Shown here: positions 1 to 12,647 of the stretch, in pieces
Position numbering within the stretch: the first letter of the stretch is position 1
How the letters are laid out: each line of letters starts with the position of its first letter
DNA from: Blastocystis sp. Blastoise
Lineage: Eukaryota > Sar > Bigyra > Opalinata > Blastocystidae
DNA length: 64,000 nt
Assembly: GCA_039096225.1 (NCBI GenBank)
Contig: JBBPEB010000028.1
Location: 652,501 to 716,500, forward strand
Direction of reading: 5' to 3'
Translations under genes and position numbers: made by a program
Notes under the pieces: generated by a model
What the model was told of the DNA's origin: nothing
The model's input: only the letters and a program-made list of their open reading frames with translations
Database searches by the model: none

Positions 1-526
1 TGAGATAACCAATACATTGTTTGTGCTATATGTGGAAATCAATTTTTTATTCTACTATTTTATTTTTTTCATTGGAACTCGTTTAGCGATATTGTTACTT
101 ATAAAATATCAGAAACAATTGGAAAAGAAAGAAAATTTATGTATAAGAATTCAAGTGATATAATTCGATTACTATTTGATACATGAGTGATAATGACGAT
201 TTTACTATTTCTTTTCGTTAAAAAATAGTATTTTTTAGTATTTTATGATAGAAGAAGACAATTTAAAGTCTCTGTAATCAATATTTTGTATCCTGAAGTC
301 AAGAAGAATTGTATTTTTATATATATGATGATAAAACATTAAAAAAAAGATACATTTTATTATGTATTATCAAATTGATTACAAAACAAAAGAAATAGAT
401 GAAATACTACACACACAAAAGAAAACATAAAAAAATATAAATAAACAAAATATAAATAAACAAAAAAAAAGCATGATATTGATATATTATATATATATTA
501 TATATATATTATATATATATATATCT
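1..526. other. A+T-rich sequence downstream of BUD23, no gene seen
   Basis: No exon-like stretch with a family match is visible on either strand. The last ~50 bases before the BUD23 stop are a TA-dinucleotide run. This is most likely 3' flank plus intergenic DNA. Confidence 0.5.
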
Positions 527-1833
527 TTAGAATCCTCTTTGTCTCTTTCTACCACTATATTTCGAGTCATTTGCCACCATTTTTCCTTGTTGACGCTGTA
601 CATGCTTCTTTTTCATAATCCATTCTCTATATATAATAGAATAATATAATATATAATATATAATATAGAATATAAAATATAGAATATATAATATATAATA
701 TATAAAATATAATATATAATATACTTGCTTTTAATAGGAGCTTTATCTTTCCCTCCTTTTCTCTTTCTTAACGCTTTATCTCTCGCCGTATATTTAACGC
801 CTATAACATCATTCTCACCTTCTCCTAACTTACCAGCAGGTAAAGAAAATGAAGGATCATTTCCCGCGAATAAAACTAAATATAACTTTTTTGCTTTTGT
901 ACTATATATAATTAATAATAATAATAATAATATTAAATATCAATATTAAATATTATTATTATTAAATATTATTATTATTATTATTATTATATACCTATTT
1001 GGATAATCGACAACAGCACCTCCAGTAAACCCGCATTTTACCGCACATCTGGTGATTAATTCCATCTGCTCGGGGGTTTCAGGATATAACTGAAGAACAG
1101 CTCTATATATATATATATATATATATCTAGTTTATTAGTATATAAACATAATAAGTGTAATATATATATATATACCTAGCTCCTCTCTTTAGGCATGAAT
1201 AAAGGGACTGGAAAAAACAAGTTAATCTTTTGCTATATATATATTATTTTATTTAATAAATATATAAATAATATTAATAAAAAAAAACATATATATATAC
1301 ATAGGAACTTCATTTTTATTATTAGAATAGCATAGCCATTGAACAGCAGAAATACTAATAGCACCATCAAAAACACCTTGTCTAAAAGGCATTCCTTGAC
1401 CCATATCACGTAACATAATATCTCCATCACATTCATTCTATACAAAAATCATACTTTATAGTGAATATAGCAATATTTATATAGAAAACAATAAATTGAA
1501 TATGATTCACGTAAATAGTACATACATCGTGTGCTACATGTAACATAGAAGGAGAGACATCACAGCCAACCCAATAATGCCCCTTTTCAGTAATACTAAG
1601 ACCACTTAAACCAGATCCACAACCAACATCAAGTAAATAACAACTTTCATTTGGTGGTAAGCATAGTAATTCTAAAGCTCTATCAGATAATTGAGATTGA
1701 ATTAATTGAATGTGCCCATTTTGAGTATATTTCTTGGCTTCCGAATCATTATAGAAATACTAATATCATTTTTAAATATGAAATAGTCTATAAAACATAC
1801 TTCAGGAGGTCCTTCTAATTCAGGTCGACTCAT
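527..1833 (-). CDS. BUD23: 18S rRNA (guanine-N7)-methyltransferase BUD23
   Basis: SAM-dependent methyltransferase that in yeast and human makes the m7G mark in 18S rRNA and helps small-subunit export, acting in the nucleus with Trm112. Seven exons join in phase: 1801-1833, 1526-1759, 1301-1437, 1176-1232, 995-1102, 725-901, 527-626, giving 281 residues, the same length as human BUD23. The protein starts [11 protein letters not shown] and has the family's [14 protein letters not shown] segment. The SAM-binding motif is [12 protein letters not shown], followed by DVSPSML. Later come [16 protein letters not shown] and [14 protein letters not shown]. The tail [11 protein letters not shown] is the basic BUD23 C-terminus. 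Introns are nearly pure TA with GTAT donors and TAG acceptors. It diverges from the ERGIC-like gene across 159 bases. Exon joins were made by eye, but every phase closes, so I am confident. Confidence 0.93.
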
Positions 1834-1992
1834 GGTAGACAATAAGCAAAAAATAAATGATTGAAAAAAAACAGAAGAAAAAAAACCATTTATTCATATT
1901 CCCATAACTAATTATCATTTTCGAGGCAAATGTGTGATGATAATATTTCTTAATCAATTTTAGCTTGGTTTCTTTTAATATTTGTTATAAGG
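1834..1992. promoter_or_regulatory. Short bidirectional promoter region between BUD23 and the ERGIC-like gene
   Basis: The two start codons face away from each other with only 159 bases between them, so both promoters must lie here or overlap the first exons. The stretch is A+T-rich with an A-run near 1863-1886. I see no recognisable core element, so the call rests on gene arrangement alone. Confidence 0.4.
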
Positions 1993-3246
1993 ATGTTTTC
2001 AAGTCTTAAGAAATTTGATTTCCATTCAAAAGCACTTGAAGGACTTCAATCTAAATCAATCTTCGGTGGAATAAGTATGCTATCTATTGAAATGTATTGT
2101 AATTTGCTCCATAGTCACTGTTATTAGTACCACAATGATTATGTGTCTTTTGATATTTGAATTAAGAACTTTTAATCAAGTAAAACTGGTTACTAATTTA
2201 AATGTTGATACCGTTGTTGATAATAGAGCTCCTGCTAAGTTAAATATCACCTTATTACATATGAAATGCAGTGGTATGTTTATTTTTTATGAAATATTAA
2301 ATTATATATATTATTTTTATAGAAGTTGATTTTGATTTTGAAAATCTTAAAGTTAGACCTCCTGAAAATGTAGTAGTATGTAAATTCATAAGTCTATTGA
2401 ATTTTTATATATTGAATAACTGTTATTTGTTATAATATTCTAAAGAAATAAGTTGATTTGCATTATATATATATATATCTATATAGATTGAAAAGATACC
2501 TTATTTACCAGAAGAGGTTCATTCTCAATTTGATGAAAATAAACCAGAATTATTCCCTGCTTGTCGCGTTGAAGCGGAATTCGATATTTTTAGCGTATAT
2601 TTATAGTTATTCTAATGTTTTATATGATGCTTATTTTTGTTATATTTTATTATTTATTGTATTTATTATTATTATTAATATTATTTATTGTATTTATATA
2701 TATATTATTATATATATATATATAGGGTCAAGGTAGTTTTCATATACCAATTCACAGTGGAAAAATTAATTTTGGAGATATGGTATATATATATTATTTC
2801 TATATAATTAATATATTTATATATATATATATAGCATACACATGCTTATGATCGTACGGCGTTAGATCATTTTAACTGTAGTCACGTGATCAATCAAGTA
2901 CGTTTCGGTCCTCTTCTTCAAAACACATATTATCCATTAACCAATCATACTGCAATTACGAAAAATGGTATATATATATATAGTTGTATTCTCATCATTT
3001 ATATTTTCTTCTATATATATATAGTTTTATTATTATAACTATATATTCTCCTATATATATAGTTTTATTATTATAACTATATATTCTCCTATATATATAG
3101 ATATTAATCATTATTCTTATTTCATAAAGATTATTCCTTCTTCTTATATTCCTCTTCGTGGAGATATTATATCTACTTATCAGTATAGTGCTTCTGTATA
3201 TAGTAAACAAGTTGGAGGAATGATGATGGGAAATAATGTATCTCCT

Positions 3247-3282
<36 letters not shown>

Positions 3283-3530
3283 CTTGTTTTTATTAATTTA
3301 TATATTTATAAATTTTTTTTTTAAATATATATATATATATATGTATATATATAGGTATATATTTCAAGTATGAATTTAGTCCTATTCATATTGATATTGT
3401 AGAGACAAAAACATCTTTCTTCTTCTTCTTTACTAATAGTTGTGCTATTATTGGTGGTATTATTACTGTCTCAAGAATGATTCAGTCTTTTGTTCATAAA
3501 TCTACAAGTGCACTCTATAAAACAGATTAA
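1993..3530 (+). CDS. ERGIC/Erv41-Erv46 family cargo receptor
   Basis: Membrane protein of the family that cycles between ER and Golgi in COPII/COPI vesicles as a cargo receptor. Eight exons join in phase: 1993-2074, 2115-2273, 2323-2375, 2487-2594, 2726-2782, 2835-2967, 3101-3247, 3355-3530, giving 304 residues. The N-terminus, SLKKFDFHSKALEGLQSKS, matches the family's entry motif and is followed by a membrane segment near residues 28-48. A lumenal part contains PACRVEAEFDIFSGQGSFHI and NCSHVINQVRFGPLLQNT. The C-terminal membrane segment contains SCAIIGGIITVSRM. The protein is shorter than human ERGIC3 (383 residues), and the Cys-rich stretch typical of Erv46/ERGIC3 is missing. Erv41/ERGIC2 is therefore an equally good relative, and I give no symbol. 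It converges on the SNARE gene. Confidence 0.85.
2968..3100 (+). repeat. Tandem duplication inside an intron of the ERGIC-like gene
   Basis: Within this intron a ~38-base block (TATAG, then TTTTATTATTATAACT, then ATATATTCTCC) occurs twice in a row at about 3022-3098. The copies carry extra TATAG acceptors that are not used in the in-phase model; the acceptor at 3099-3100 restores frame. Confidence 0.7.
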
Positions 3531-3913
3531 TCACGATTATTCTTTGCATTTCTATTTTATTATTTATATTTATGGCTATAAAATATTATTAAATCAATTT
3601 CTTCTACAGATTCTAGATTTTTTTTCATATTTTTTTTGTTTATATACATATATGGACAAGTGAATTATTGAAATATTATTTAGTGTGATAAAGACCAGAT
3701 CTCTATCATTTAAAAAAATAAATAAATATCAATTAACTTAACAAGGCATACATAGAGTACAAAATAAATAAAGCGTACGTGAATTATATTTAAAAAAATA
3801 TTTTAATAAATAAAAAAAAAATGAAAAGAAAACTAAGATACAGAATGAATACTTTTAAAGAAATTTTTAAAAAATACATAAATAAATAAAACAATAAAAA
3901 TATATAAATAGAT
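3531..3913. other. Convergent intergenic region, no gene seen
   Basis: This lies between the stop codons of the ERGIC-like gene (+) and the SNARE gene (-). It is A+T-rich with several A-runs on both strands, as expected for two 3' ends facing each other. There is no exon-like sequence. Confidence 0.5.
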
Positions 3914-5162
3914 TTAGAGAAGAATATTAACAATAACAACGCCAATAAAAACAATAATTAGAATAAGAACTAAATCCATACAAAATTTATCTCCACTTCT
4001 TTTAGAAGAATGAAGTGTTTTTCCAAGTTTCTTTTGTGTTTTATCTAAATGTTCTTGAGCTGTGTCCATATTAGTTTCCAAAGAATCTAACATTTTTGAT
4101 TGCTTTGTAATTTCATCATTTATATTATGAGCCATATCCTATATTATTATATATATATATAATCTTTATTGTATATCATTATTATATGTATCATTATATT
4201 ATTATTATTATATTATTATATTACTTTTTAATTACATATATATTTTTATTACTATTTATATCATATTATATATTATTATCTCATATTATATATATTATTA
4301 CTATTTATATCATATTATATATTATTATCTCATATTATATATTTTTATTACTATTTATATCATATTATATATTATTTCTATTTATATCATATTCTATATA
4401 TTATTACTATATACTTCAAGATCATTCAGTCCATTAGCCATGATTTCAAGTAATTGATCGAATTCTTGTTGATTACGTTCTATTTGTACCATATTCTGTT
4501 GCTGAGCATCTGTTAACTCTGGACCTCCACTATAAGCATTAATATTCTGTTCAATATCACCACCTACTAAAGCTTTATGATTCGACTGATTTGTATCTAT
4601 ATATTATATATTATATATTATATATTAAATAAAATATTACAATAAAAAACATAATTCTCATACTTGATGTTTTATTTAAAGCATTTTTATCAATAGCAAA
4701 AGAACTAGTGTCCGTAAAACTACATAATTCATCAGTTGGAACACTCATATTCTTTTCTTCTTCTTCATATTTCTCACCTATTGTCTTGATTTGGGATTGA
4801 AGATTCTGAATTACTTCAAGTCTCTCTTTCTTCTCTTCAGGAGTCATCTTACCAATTCTTTTCTTATCATCTTTCATGAATCGTTCTTTCAAAGCTTCAA
4901 AATCTACCGTAATCTGCTTCATCTTTCTATTAATCTGAGAATTACATTCAATAATTTTCCTTCTATTAGCACCACGATCTAATAATGCATTTCTTGCATC
5001 AATATCTGCTTTCATTTCTGCAATTTCATTAAATAATTTACTTTGAAGAAGTTCAAATCCATTTTCATGCTCTTCTTTCGTTTTACCTTCAGGTATATCC
5101 AACTGTAAGTCTTTCTTGATCCAATCAAGATGAACCAACATTGTTTCTACTTCCTTATCCAT
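3914..5162 (-). CDS. SYP7-type Qc-SNARE
   Basis: Tail-anchored SNARE for vesicle fusion. Three exons join in phase: 4664-5162, 4415-4596, 3914-4138, giving 301 residues. The first ~165 residues form a charged helical region with the SYP7-like segment KRIGKMTPEEKKERLEVIQN. The SNARE motif begins in exon 2 (VQIERNQQEFDQLLEIMANG) and continues in exon 3 as DMAHNINDEITKQSKMLDSL, then TAQEHLDKTQKKL. The end, KRSGDKFCMDLVLILIIVFI, matches the SYP7 signature in which a (R/K)S.(N/K)FC.D motif leads into the anchor. The SNARE zero-layer position looks like Gln, as in Q-SNAREs. From family knowledge, SYP7 proteins occur in plants and various protists and not in animals or fungi. The start at 5162 has a TTTAGA context, as in the TLDc gene at 62.7 kb. 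Its exact compartment (ER, endosome or plasma membrane) cannot be told. Confidence 0.87.
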
Positions 5163-5900
5163 TCTAAACAAAAATATCATCATCATACTAACTTACATAC
5201 ATTTATTTTCCAATATTTCAAGAAAAAATAGAATAACTATATATAATAACTATATATACAGTAAAGCACTTTGTTTTACTTTGAAAATAATCTTTATTTT
5301 TTGATTTTGTTAAATCATGGTTTTAAAAGATTCTTCTGCTCTTATTACAGAATCTCCGTGATTATTCTTTATTTCAGCATTATTTCGATTTATCTTTCGA
5401 TTGTTTATTTGAGTATTTTTATCATTTAAACATAAAATTATCATTTATAATTTGCATATATAATTCTAAGATCAGATAAGCAAGATATAAAAAGTGTTTT
5501 TATGGCAAAATGGTAGTTATTGAAAAGGATATTACGTTTTTTCTATGAATTATGTCGTTAATTAAGTTCTCTTGAAGTCTAATTTTTTTATTAAAATGGA
5601 AATAATCAGTTTTTTAATATTAAAAAGAGAATTTTTGAAAAAAAGAGTTTCTTAAAGGAGTTAAAATTCTTTAGATGAATATCTATATGAACTAAGAGTA
5701 TACAATATTTAAAGATATTAATCAAATGAGTAAAAATAAAAAAGAATAGTGATAAATATATAATTGTGAATAAATTTCATTTTAAACTATATAAAATATA
5801 AATAAAGAACATGTAGTATATTTTACACACATGCGTTTTCATAATAAACAAAACAATATATATGAAAATAATTATAATATATAATATATATATATAAAAA
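5163..5900. other. Intergenic region between SNARE start and SWR1 stop, no gene seen
   Basis: This ~740-base A+T-rich stretch has no exon-like sequence or repeat array. It should hold the promoter of the SNARE gene and the 3' end of SWR1, both on the minus strand. Confidence 0.45.
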
Positions 5901-8900
5901 TTAAGTTATGATTTGTTCGTCTAAAGATTCTAATGTTGTTGATTGTGAGTTCACAGATGGCGTTACATCAACAATCATATCTGTTGATTGAAGAGTCTCT
6001 GAAGTATTATCTATTTCTAGTTGTGTGTTATTCATATTATTATTTATCATCGAATCATTTATTGTTAAATCTTTATTCATTGAAGATGTTATATTATTAT
6101 CTAAATTAGCAGTAGATTCTATATTATTATCGAAATTAACAGTAGATTCTATATGATTATCTAAACTAGCAGTAGATGTTATATTATTATCTAAATTAAC
6201 AGTAGATGTTATATTATTATCTAAATTCATTGTACCTCCTGTACTTATAGCTAAATAAGCTTGTTCATTCGCTTCATCAATTAATTGCTGTTTTTTAGCT
6301 TCTTCTCTATACATAAAGAAAGCTTCTTTATTTATTTGAATTGGTTCTACATTAATAGCTTCTAACGAAGATGGTGTTCTATCTTTTTCTCGAACTTCAT
6401 ATTCAGCTAATTCCATCGATTCTTTTTGTTCTTCTTCCCAAATTTCTTCTTCTTCTTCTAATCCTTGTAACTCCATCTGTAATGCTTCGGGAGTTACTTC
6501 AGGAATAGGATCATTAACTTCACGTAATTCTATACATTTCTGTTGAATAGAAGGCAATTTCTTTTCCAATCCTTTTAAATAATCAGCATTCTTACCAGCC
6601 CAAATTTTTAATTCTCCTTTTATTTTAGCTTGAACACGTTCAATACTTTGCTCCTCTAATAAATTACTTTTCTCTTTTTCTATTGAAGTTATTCCTGTAG
6701 TATTACTTGATATACTATTCGTATCTTTATCATTAACATCATTCGTATCTTCAATATCAGCATCATTCTGATCATTTATTGTCTTTGCCTCACGTGCTGC
6801 GTTAACAGCTGCTTGTGCGTCATCTTGATCTTCTATTTTATTAATTACATTCTCAAATTCATCATCAACTGGCTTTGATATTACTAAATATATATATATA
6901 TTGCTTATAGATAATGAAATAGTTTAAATATTATTTTTAAAAATAGTAATGAAAATTAATTATATATATATATATATACAATCATCAGAAGTAGGAGTTT
7001 TATTTACTGACGATAATTGATCCGCTATATAATAAGTCGAATAATAATAGTAATATTTAAATAAAACATAAATATTAATAATAATAATTATATTAAAACA
7101 AAAATAAATATTAATAATAATTATTATATTAAAACAAAAAAATAAATATTAATAATAATTATTATATTAAAATAAAAATAAATATTAATAATAATTATTA
7201 TATTAAAATAAAATATAAATAAATATGCTTTCAAAAAAACATAAATAACTATATACAATCATAATTATCTTCTGGAGGTGTTCCTAGTATATCATTAATA
7301 GTAAATTCTTTAAAGAAAGAAGTAGTAGTAAATTGACCTTCTTCTAAAGATAATTTATTTAAATATCGTTTTTGATTTGCTTTCTTTAATATATTTTCTT
7401 CAATAGTAGATTCACTTATCAATCGATATATATGAACATCACGTGTCTGACCTATACGATGAGCACGATCCTGAGCCTATATATATATATAAGATAGAGA
7501 ATATAGAGATGATATATAATATATACAAAAATATATAATATACAAAATAAATAATATATAAAACAAAAAAAAAATAATATAGAATAACTCTATAATAATA
7601 TATAATAACTATATAATAATAATAATATACTTGTGAGTCCATTGAAGGATTCCAGTCACTATCATAAAATATTACCGTATTTGCACCAATTAAATTAATA
7701 CCTAATCCCCCACTACGTGTACTTAATATAAATATAAAGATTCGATTATCCGTGTTAAATTGCTCCATCATACGCTGTCTTTCCTCAATTCCCGTGGAAC
7801 CATCCATTCGTAAATAAGTATAAGAATGATTATTTAAATATTTCTCAAGAATATCTAACATTTTACTCATTTGTGTAAAGATTAAACAACGGCTTCCATC
7901 CTTATGCAACTTTGGAAGCAAGGTATCTATATACATATATATAGATAGATTTATATATATATATAGAGAGAGAAAGAAAGAAAAAAAAATAATCAAAATA
8001 TTTATAAAATATAAAAATTATAAAATAATGATAATAATAATAATAAGCATCACATACTAAGCATTTGAAACTTTCCACAATCGAATTCTAAAAGATGTTT
8101 ATCTGGAAATGATATTGATTTTTTAATATTCCATTTATATATACATGAACTTCCAATAAAATCATGTAAATAATTTTGTAATGGTTTTTTGTCTCTTTCT
8201 TTCTTCTCTTCTTCTTCTATAAATATTTCTTCTTGTCTCTCCATTACATTTTGTAAATGTTTTAATTCCATTTCTGACTTCTTCTCTGATTGACTAATAG
8301 AACTTAGTATATGAACTCCATTTACTATATGATTCATTGAATCTAAATATTCATATTCTTCTTGATCTTTGAGTTCTTTATATATATCCTCAAAATTACT
8401 TATTTTATATAGAGTATTACAACTTATTTGAGGTCCAAATTGACTATATACTTTTAATATATAACAACTACATATATTAATATAACTCATAAATGTTTCT
8501 TCTTGCATAGAATAAGAAGGACATAAATAATGTAAATATTGGCAATCTTGTTCCCAAAGGCTTAACTCTTTATGAGTATTCTTATAATTATATGTAGTTT
8601 TATCAATCCAATAAGAAGGACGATGATATATTTGTAGTAAAGATCTTAATTCACGACCATAAACAGGTTGTCGGTCACATTTCCGACGGTTATTATTATA
8701 ATACTTTGTATATCGTTCTTGAATACCATCAAATTGTTTCATATTTCGATGGGCATCTGCTTGAGCAAAGAAACGATGAACTACGGGAGATATATAATCA
8801 ACATTTAAGAGGGTACCCATAGTATCTTCATAATTATATAAATCATAAACTTCTTGTATCTTCTTTCTACATTCTTTTTGATATAATTCTTTAGAAGGAC

Positions 8901-11469
8901 ATAAAGAAGAAAGAAGGGAAGCCTATATATAGATATATAGTTAATATACTTAAAAAATATTATTTTATATTGAAATATATTTGAAGAAAAATATTTATAT
9001 ATATAATATATATATATATAAAACATATATATATAATACTTAAATATAATATATATATATATAACATATATATATATAATACATAAATATATATATATAT
9101 CTTCATATACTTCTAAATGTGTAAATTGTTCTCTTTCAATAAGATTGCCTTCAAATAAAAATAAACTAATTCCTCGTGTTTGAATAGGAAACACAACAAG
9201 TTGTTTTGTCCAATCATTCTTCTCTAATTCTTCATCTGTTAAATCATTTGCAAATCGATTATAACGTATGCTCGTCACATTATGAAGAACACAATCTTTA
9301 AATAGATTTGGAATATGTATAAGTATAGGTGTACTAGCAAAAGGTGTGTCAATAGGTCTAGTTTCAAATAAATCAGGGTGATTACATACTTTACGTAATT
9401 GCATTAATACACTCATCATACTAAATAATGAACCACTTGATAACATATCTTTTGTAGAACGACGAGATATATAATCCTCATATAAATATTTTTGACGTTT
9501 TGATAAAGGACAATATAAAACATGAAAATATTTTTTAGGCATCTATAATAGATATAGATATAGAATAAAAAGAGTAAATTCAATACTTTAATACATAATT
9601 ATATAGAAAAATATAGAGTTATATAAAAATAAAAAAATAAATAAATTTATATATAATTTAAAAAATATATATATAAATAAATAAAAATAACATATTATAT
9701 ATACTTCTTTTTCGACTTCATTTTTTAATCTTCTTAATATAAAAGGCCTTAAAACAGTATGTAATCGAAGAATCAATTGATTATTCACTTTAATATCTCC
9801 TTCAACCATAGTATTTAAAGGATTTGAAAACCAAAAGGCGAATTCCCCGCGGGAACGGAATAAAGCAGGCATTAAGAAATGCATAAGTGACCATAATTCC
9901 ATTAAACTATTTTGTAAGGGTGTTCCAGTTAATAAAAGACGACGCTTGGTATTAAAATGAAGTAATGTCTGCCAACGTGTACTTTTAAAATTCTTTATAT
10001 TATGTGCTTCATCTAATATCATATATACCCATCTTCTTCTTCGAAATAAAGCCACATCTTTTATAGCTAATTGATACGAAGTAATACATATATGATAGGA
10101 ATTCGGATTCGTCCATCCCTTACGCTTCTCCTATAGAAAGCATAGTATATAAATGGGTATCATTATTCACTATTATTAATTAATTGTAATTATGAATATT
10201 AATGGTAATTATTAATATTAATTATATTAAGAATTATATTAAGAATTATAAATAATAAATAATAATATAATAATAAATAATAATAAATAATAAATAATAA
10301 CATAATAAATAATAATAAATAATAATACAAACATATATATACATACTTTACGTTCATTTAAATTACCATAATAAGTCATAATTTTAAATGCAGGACAAAA
10401 CCGTTTAAATTCACATTCCCAGTTTAATATTGTACTCGTAGGAACGATAATAAGATGTGGACCCCAAATACCTTTATTTCCCGCCAAATAAGCAAGGAGG
10501 GAAATAGTTTCAATTGTTTTTCCTAATCCCATTTCATCTGCTAATATACCGCTAATACCTTGTTCATATAAAGAGATTAACCAATCTAAGCCTTTTAATT
10601 GATAAGGACGTAATATTGTCTTTGGATTAAATAAATAAGGAGTCTCACTTATATGACCTTAAAGAAACAAGCATAAGATTTATTTTAAAATATTTATTAA
10701 AACTCAAATATATACATATACATACATTTATATATATATTAAAAATAATAATAATAAAAACATCATTTATTCAAGTTAATTTTATATAATATATACTATC
10801 TTCTAATTTAGGCAGTTGACTAGAGATTCTGGTTGTATAATCTTCAGTTTGTTTCAGCATGAATTGTAAATGTCGATCCATTAATTCAGCTCGACGTTCA
10901 TATAATTGACTATAAATAGCAGGATAATAATATATACATAAAGTATAGAATATACTATAAACAAATATATATATATATACCTTTTATGTTTGTATGTAAC
11001 AATCTTATCAATTTTATCCCAATAAAGTTTTATATGTTTTGTAATAAACTTTGCTTTCTGCTTCTTTTCTTTGATAATTTCCTATGAGCATTATAGAATA
11101 TCTGTTTTTAAATGATAAATGATCAGATACTTGTTCCTTTTTGAGTTCTGCTTGATCCTTTTCTTTTCTCCATGCTTGAACACATTTACATATTTTCTTG
11201 GTTTTCTGATTCTTATATTTTCGTTCATCATCGAAATCAGCAGATAACCATTTCATCTCTGCAAGTAAATAATCCCAATGAACTTTTTCTGGTGTTCGTG
11301 GAGGTGGATCTTTACATTTAGGAAGTCTACTTCCTACACTCGTACACGATCGACGAAGTTCAAGATCATTTTTATCTTCTAACAATAAATGACGTTTGAT
11401 GGATACAGTACCATAATCTTCTAATGTCTGTGAAAATGGTTCTGTATTCTCATCCTCATAAACATCCAT
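5901..11469 (-). CDS. SWR1: SWR1/SRCAP-type chromatin remodelling ATPase
   Basis: Snf2-family motor of the complex that exchanges H2A for H2A.Z in nucleosomes. Eleven exons join in phase: 11131-11469, 10981-11081, 10797-10909, 10347-10657, 9705-10130, 9111-9542, 8058-8922, 7631-7926, 7257-7476, 6980-7024, 5901-6883, giving 1376 residues. An HSA domain ([19 protein letters not shown], later [12 protein letters not shown]) binds actin-related proteins in relatives. The ATPase follows: Walker [10 protein letters not shown] near residue 230, then [20 protein letters not shown], the DEAH box in [11 protein letters not shown] near 330, and [21 protein letters not shown] large insertion of about 350 residues (roughly 500-860) separates the lobes, as is typical for SWR1/INO80-type motors. 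The second lobe has [26 protein letters not shown] and [16 protein letters not shown]. The tail is acidic and low-complexity. SRCAP, p400, PIE1 and Domino are orthologue names. Confidence 0.94.
6062..6240 (-). repeat. 33-base coding minisatellite in the SWR1 C-terminus
   Basis: Five imperfect copies of an 11-residue unit (consensus [10 protein letters not shown] plus one) lie in the last SWR1 exon; single copies read [20 protein letters not shown] and [10 protein letters not shown]. The frame is kept, so the array changes length without breaking the gene. Confidence 0.8.
7060..7225 (-). repeat. Intronic tandem repeat in SWR1
   Basis: A ~45-base A+T unit (AATATTAATAATAATTATTA followed by TATTAAAA plus an A-rich stretch) is repeated about four times inside the intron between exons 9 and 10. 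It is non-coding. Confidence 0.65.
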
Positions 11470-12140
11470 TCTCTATATATAAATATCTATTTTATGTAGT
11501 ATTATTCTATCAAAAAAAAAATTGTATTTTTAAGAAATAATTTTTTGAAAAAATGATTTTCCGTGTTTATTAAGAAATCATTTGGTATTTCGTTTGAATT
11601 CCCCTAGAAACACGAAATGATTCATTTAGAATTCGTATTCATAATTTGGGTTTTCTTTATTGTTTTGTTGTTATTCTGGTTTGATTATGTTTTATAATTA
11701 TTAAAATAATATTCGTATTAATATCAATGTGATTTGAATTATAGTTGTAAATTAAATATGATAAAAGAATAACTAATTTGTGTACACAGTAAGATTTATT
11801 AAGCTGATTCTAGAATTAATGATTCATATTACTCAGATATACATTAAAGATATTAGGCTATTAATCTGAGGAATAGAATATTCTTATAGTTATTGTTTTT
11901 TATTTATATTCTGATATAAGGAGTATTAAAGTATTTGATCATATTTATATATACGTGCATGAGATGATAAGAATATATTATTCAAAGAAATATATAGATA
12001 AAGCATTGAGAACAAGATTAACGATGATTTCATGTAGATACTTATTAATTGTTTATTATTATTTATTCAATAACTATGATATATGATGCAAATAATGGTT
12101 TTCAATTTTTATATTGTATATATTTACACTATGGACATTT
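11470..12140. other. Intergenic DNA upstream of SWR1, no gene seen
   Basis: A+T-rich sequence with stop codons in all frames and no family match. It probably contains the SWR1 promoter. An imperfect inverted repeat around 11570-11640 (TTCGTGTTT-like and AAACACGAAA-like stretches) is the only structure I noticed. Confidence 0.4.
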
Positions 12141-12149
12141 TTTCAGGTT

Positions 12150-12372
12150 TCTGTCAAAAGGTCCAACGACTTTTTTGTTTTGGTTTCCCCAGTGGTGAGC
12201 AGTGAAAATTTTTAAATATGTAGCTGACAAAAGGTTATTTGATTTTTCTGTTTGGTTTCCCCAGTGGTGGAGCAGTGAAAAAATTTTAAAGGGTAGCTGA
12301 CAAAAGGTCCAACGACTTTTTTGCTTTGGTTTCCCCAGTGGTGAGCAGTGAAATTTTTTGTCAGAGTTTCAG
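12150..12372. repeat. Three tandem copies of a ~75-85 bp G+C-richer unit
   Basis: Each copy contains GACAAAAGG followed by GTTTGGTTTCCCCAGTGGTG and AGCAGTGAAA. Copies start near 12152, 12223 and 12297. Copies 1 and 3 also share GTCCAACGACTTTTTTG. It is less A+T-rich than its surroundings and has no open frame across it. No similarity to another feature of the window is evident. Confidence 0.8.
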
Positions 12373-12647
12373 TGATTTTATAAAATCGAAAAGCAGTGCA
12401 AAAGTATGACGCACCTTAAAACAATAATTGGCGAATAAAAATGGTTTTAAATATTCTCTATTTTTTCATTTATTGGTTTTTTTATTCTTTTTGTGGTGTA
12501 ATAATAAACGATATAACAAAACAAACAAATTAAATATTATCAAATAATCATAAAAACAAATAATAGAAAACAATAATAATAAATATATAAAAAAAAGATA
12601 ATAAAACATATAATAAATAATATAATAAAATATATATAATATTTAAT

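Noticed and set aside
4186..4437. A plus-strand frame rich in Ile and Tyr
   Set aside because: It is the antisense of the SNARE gene's second intron and exon 2.
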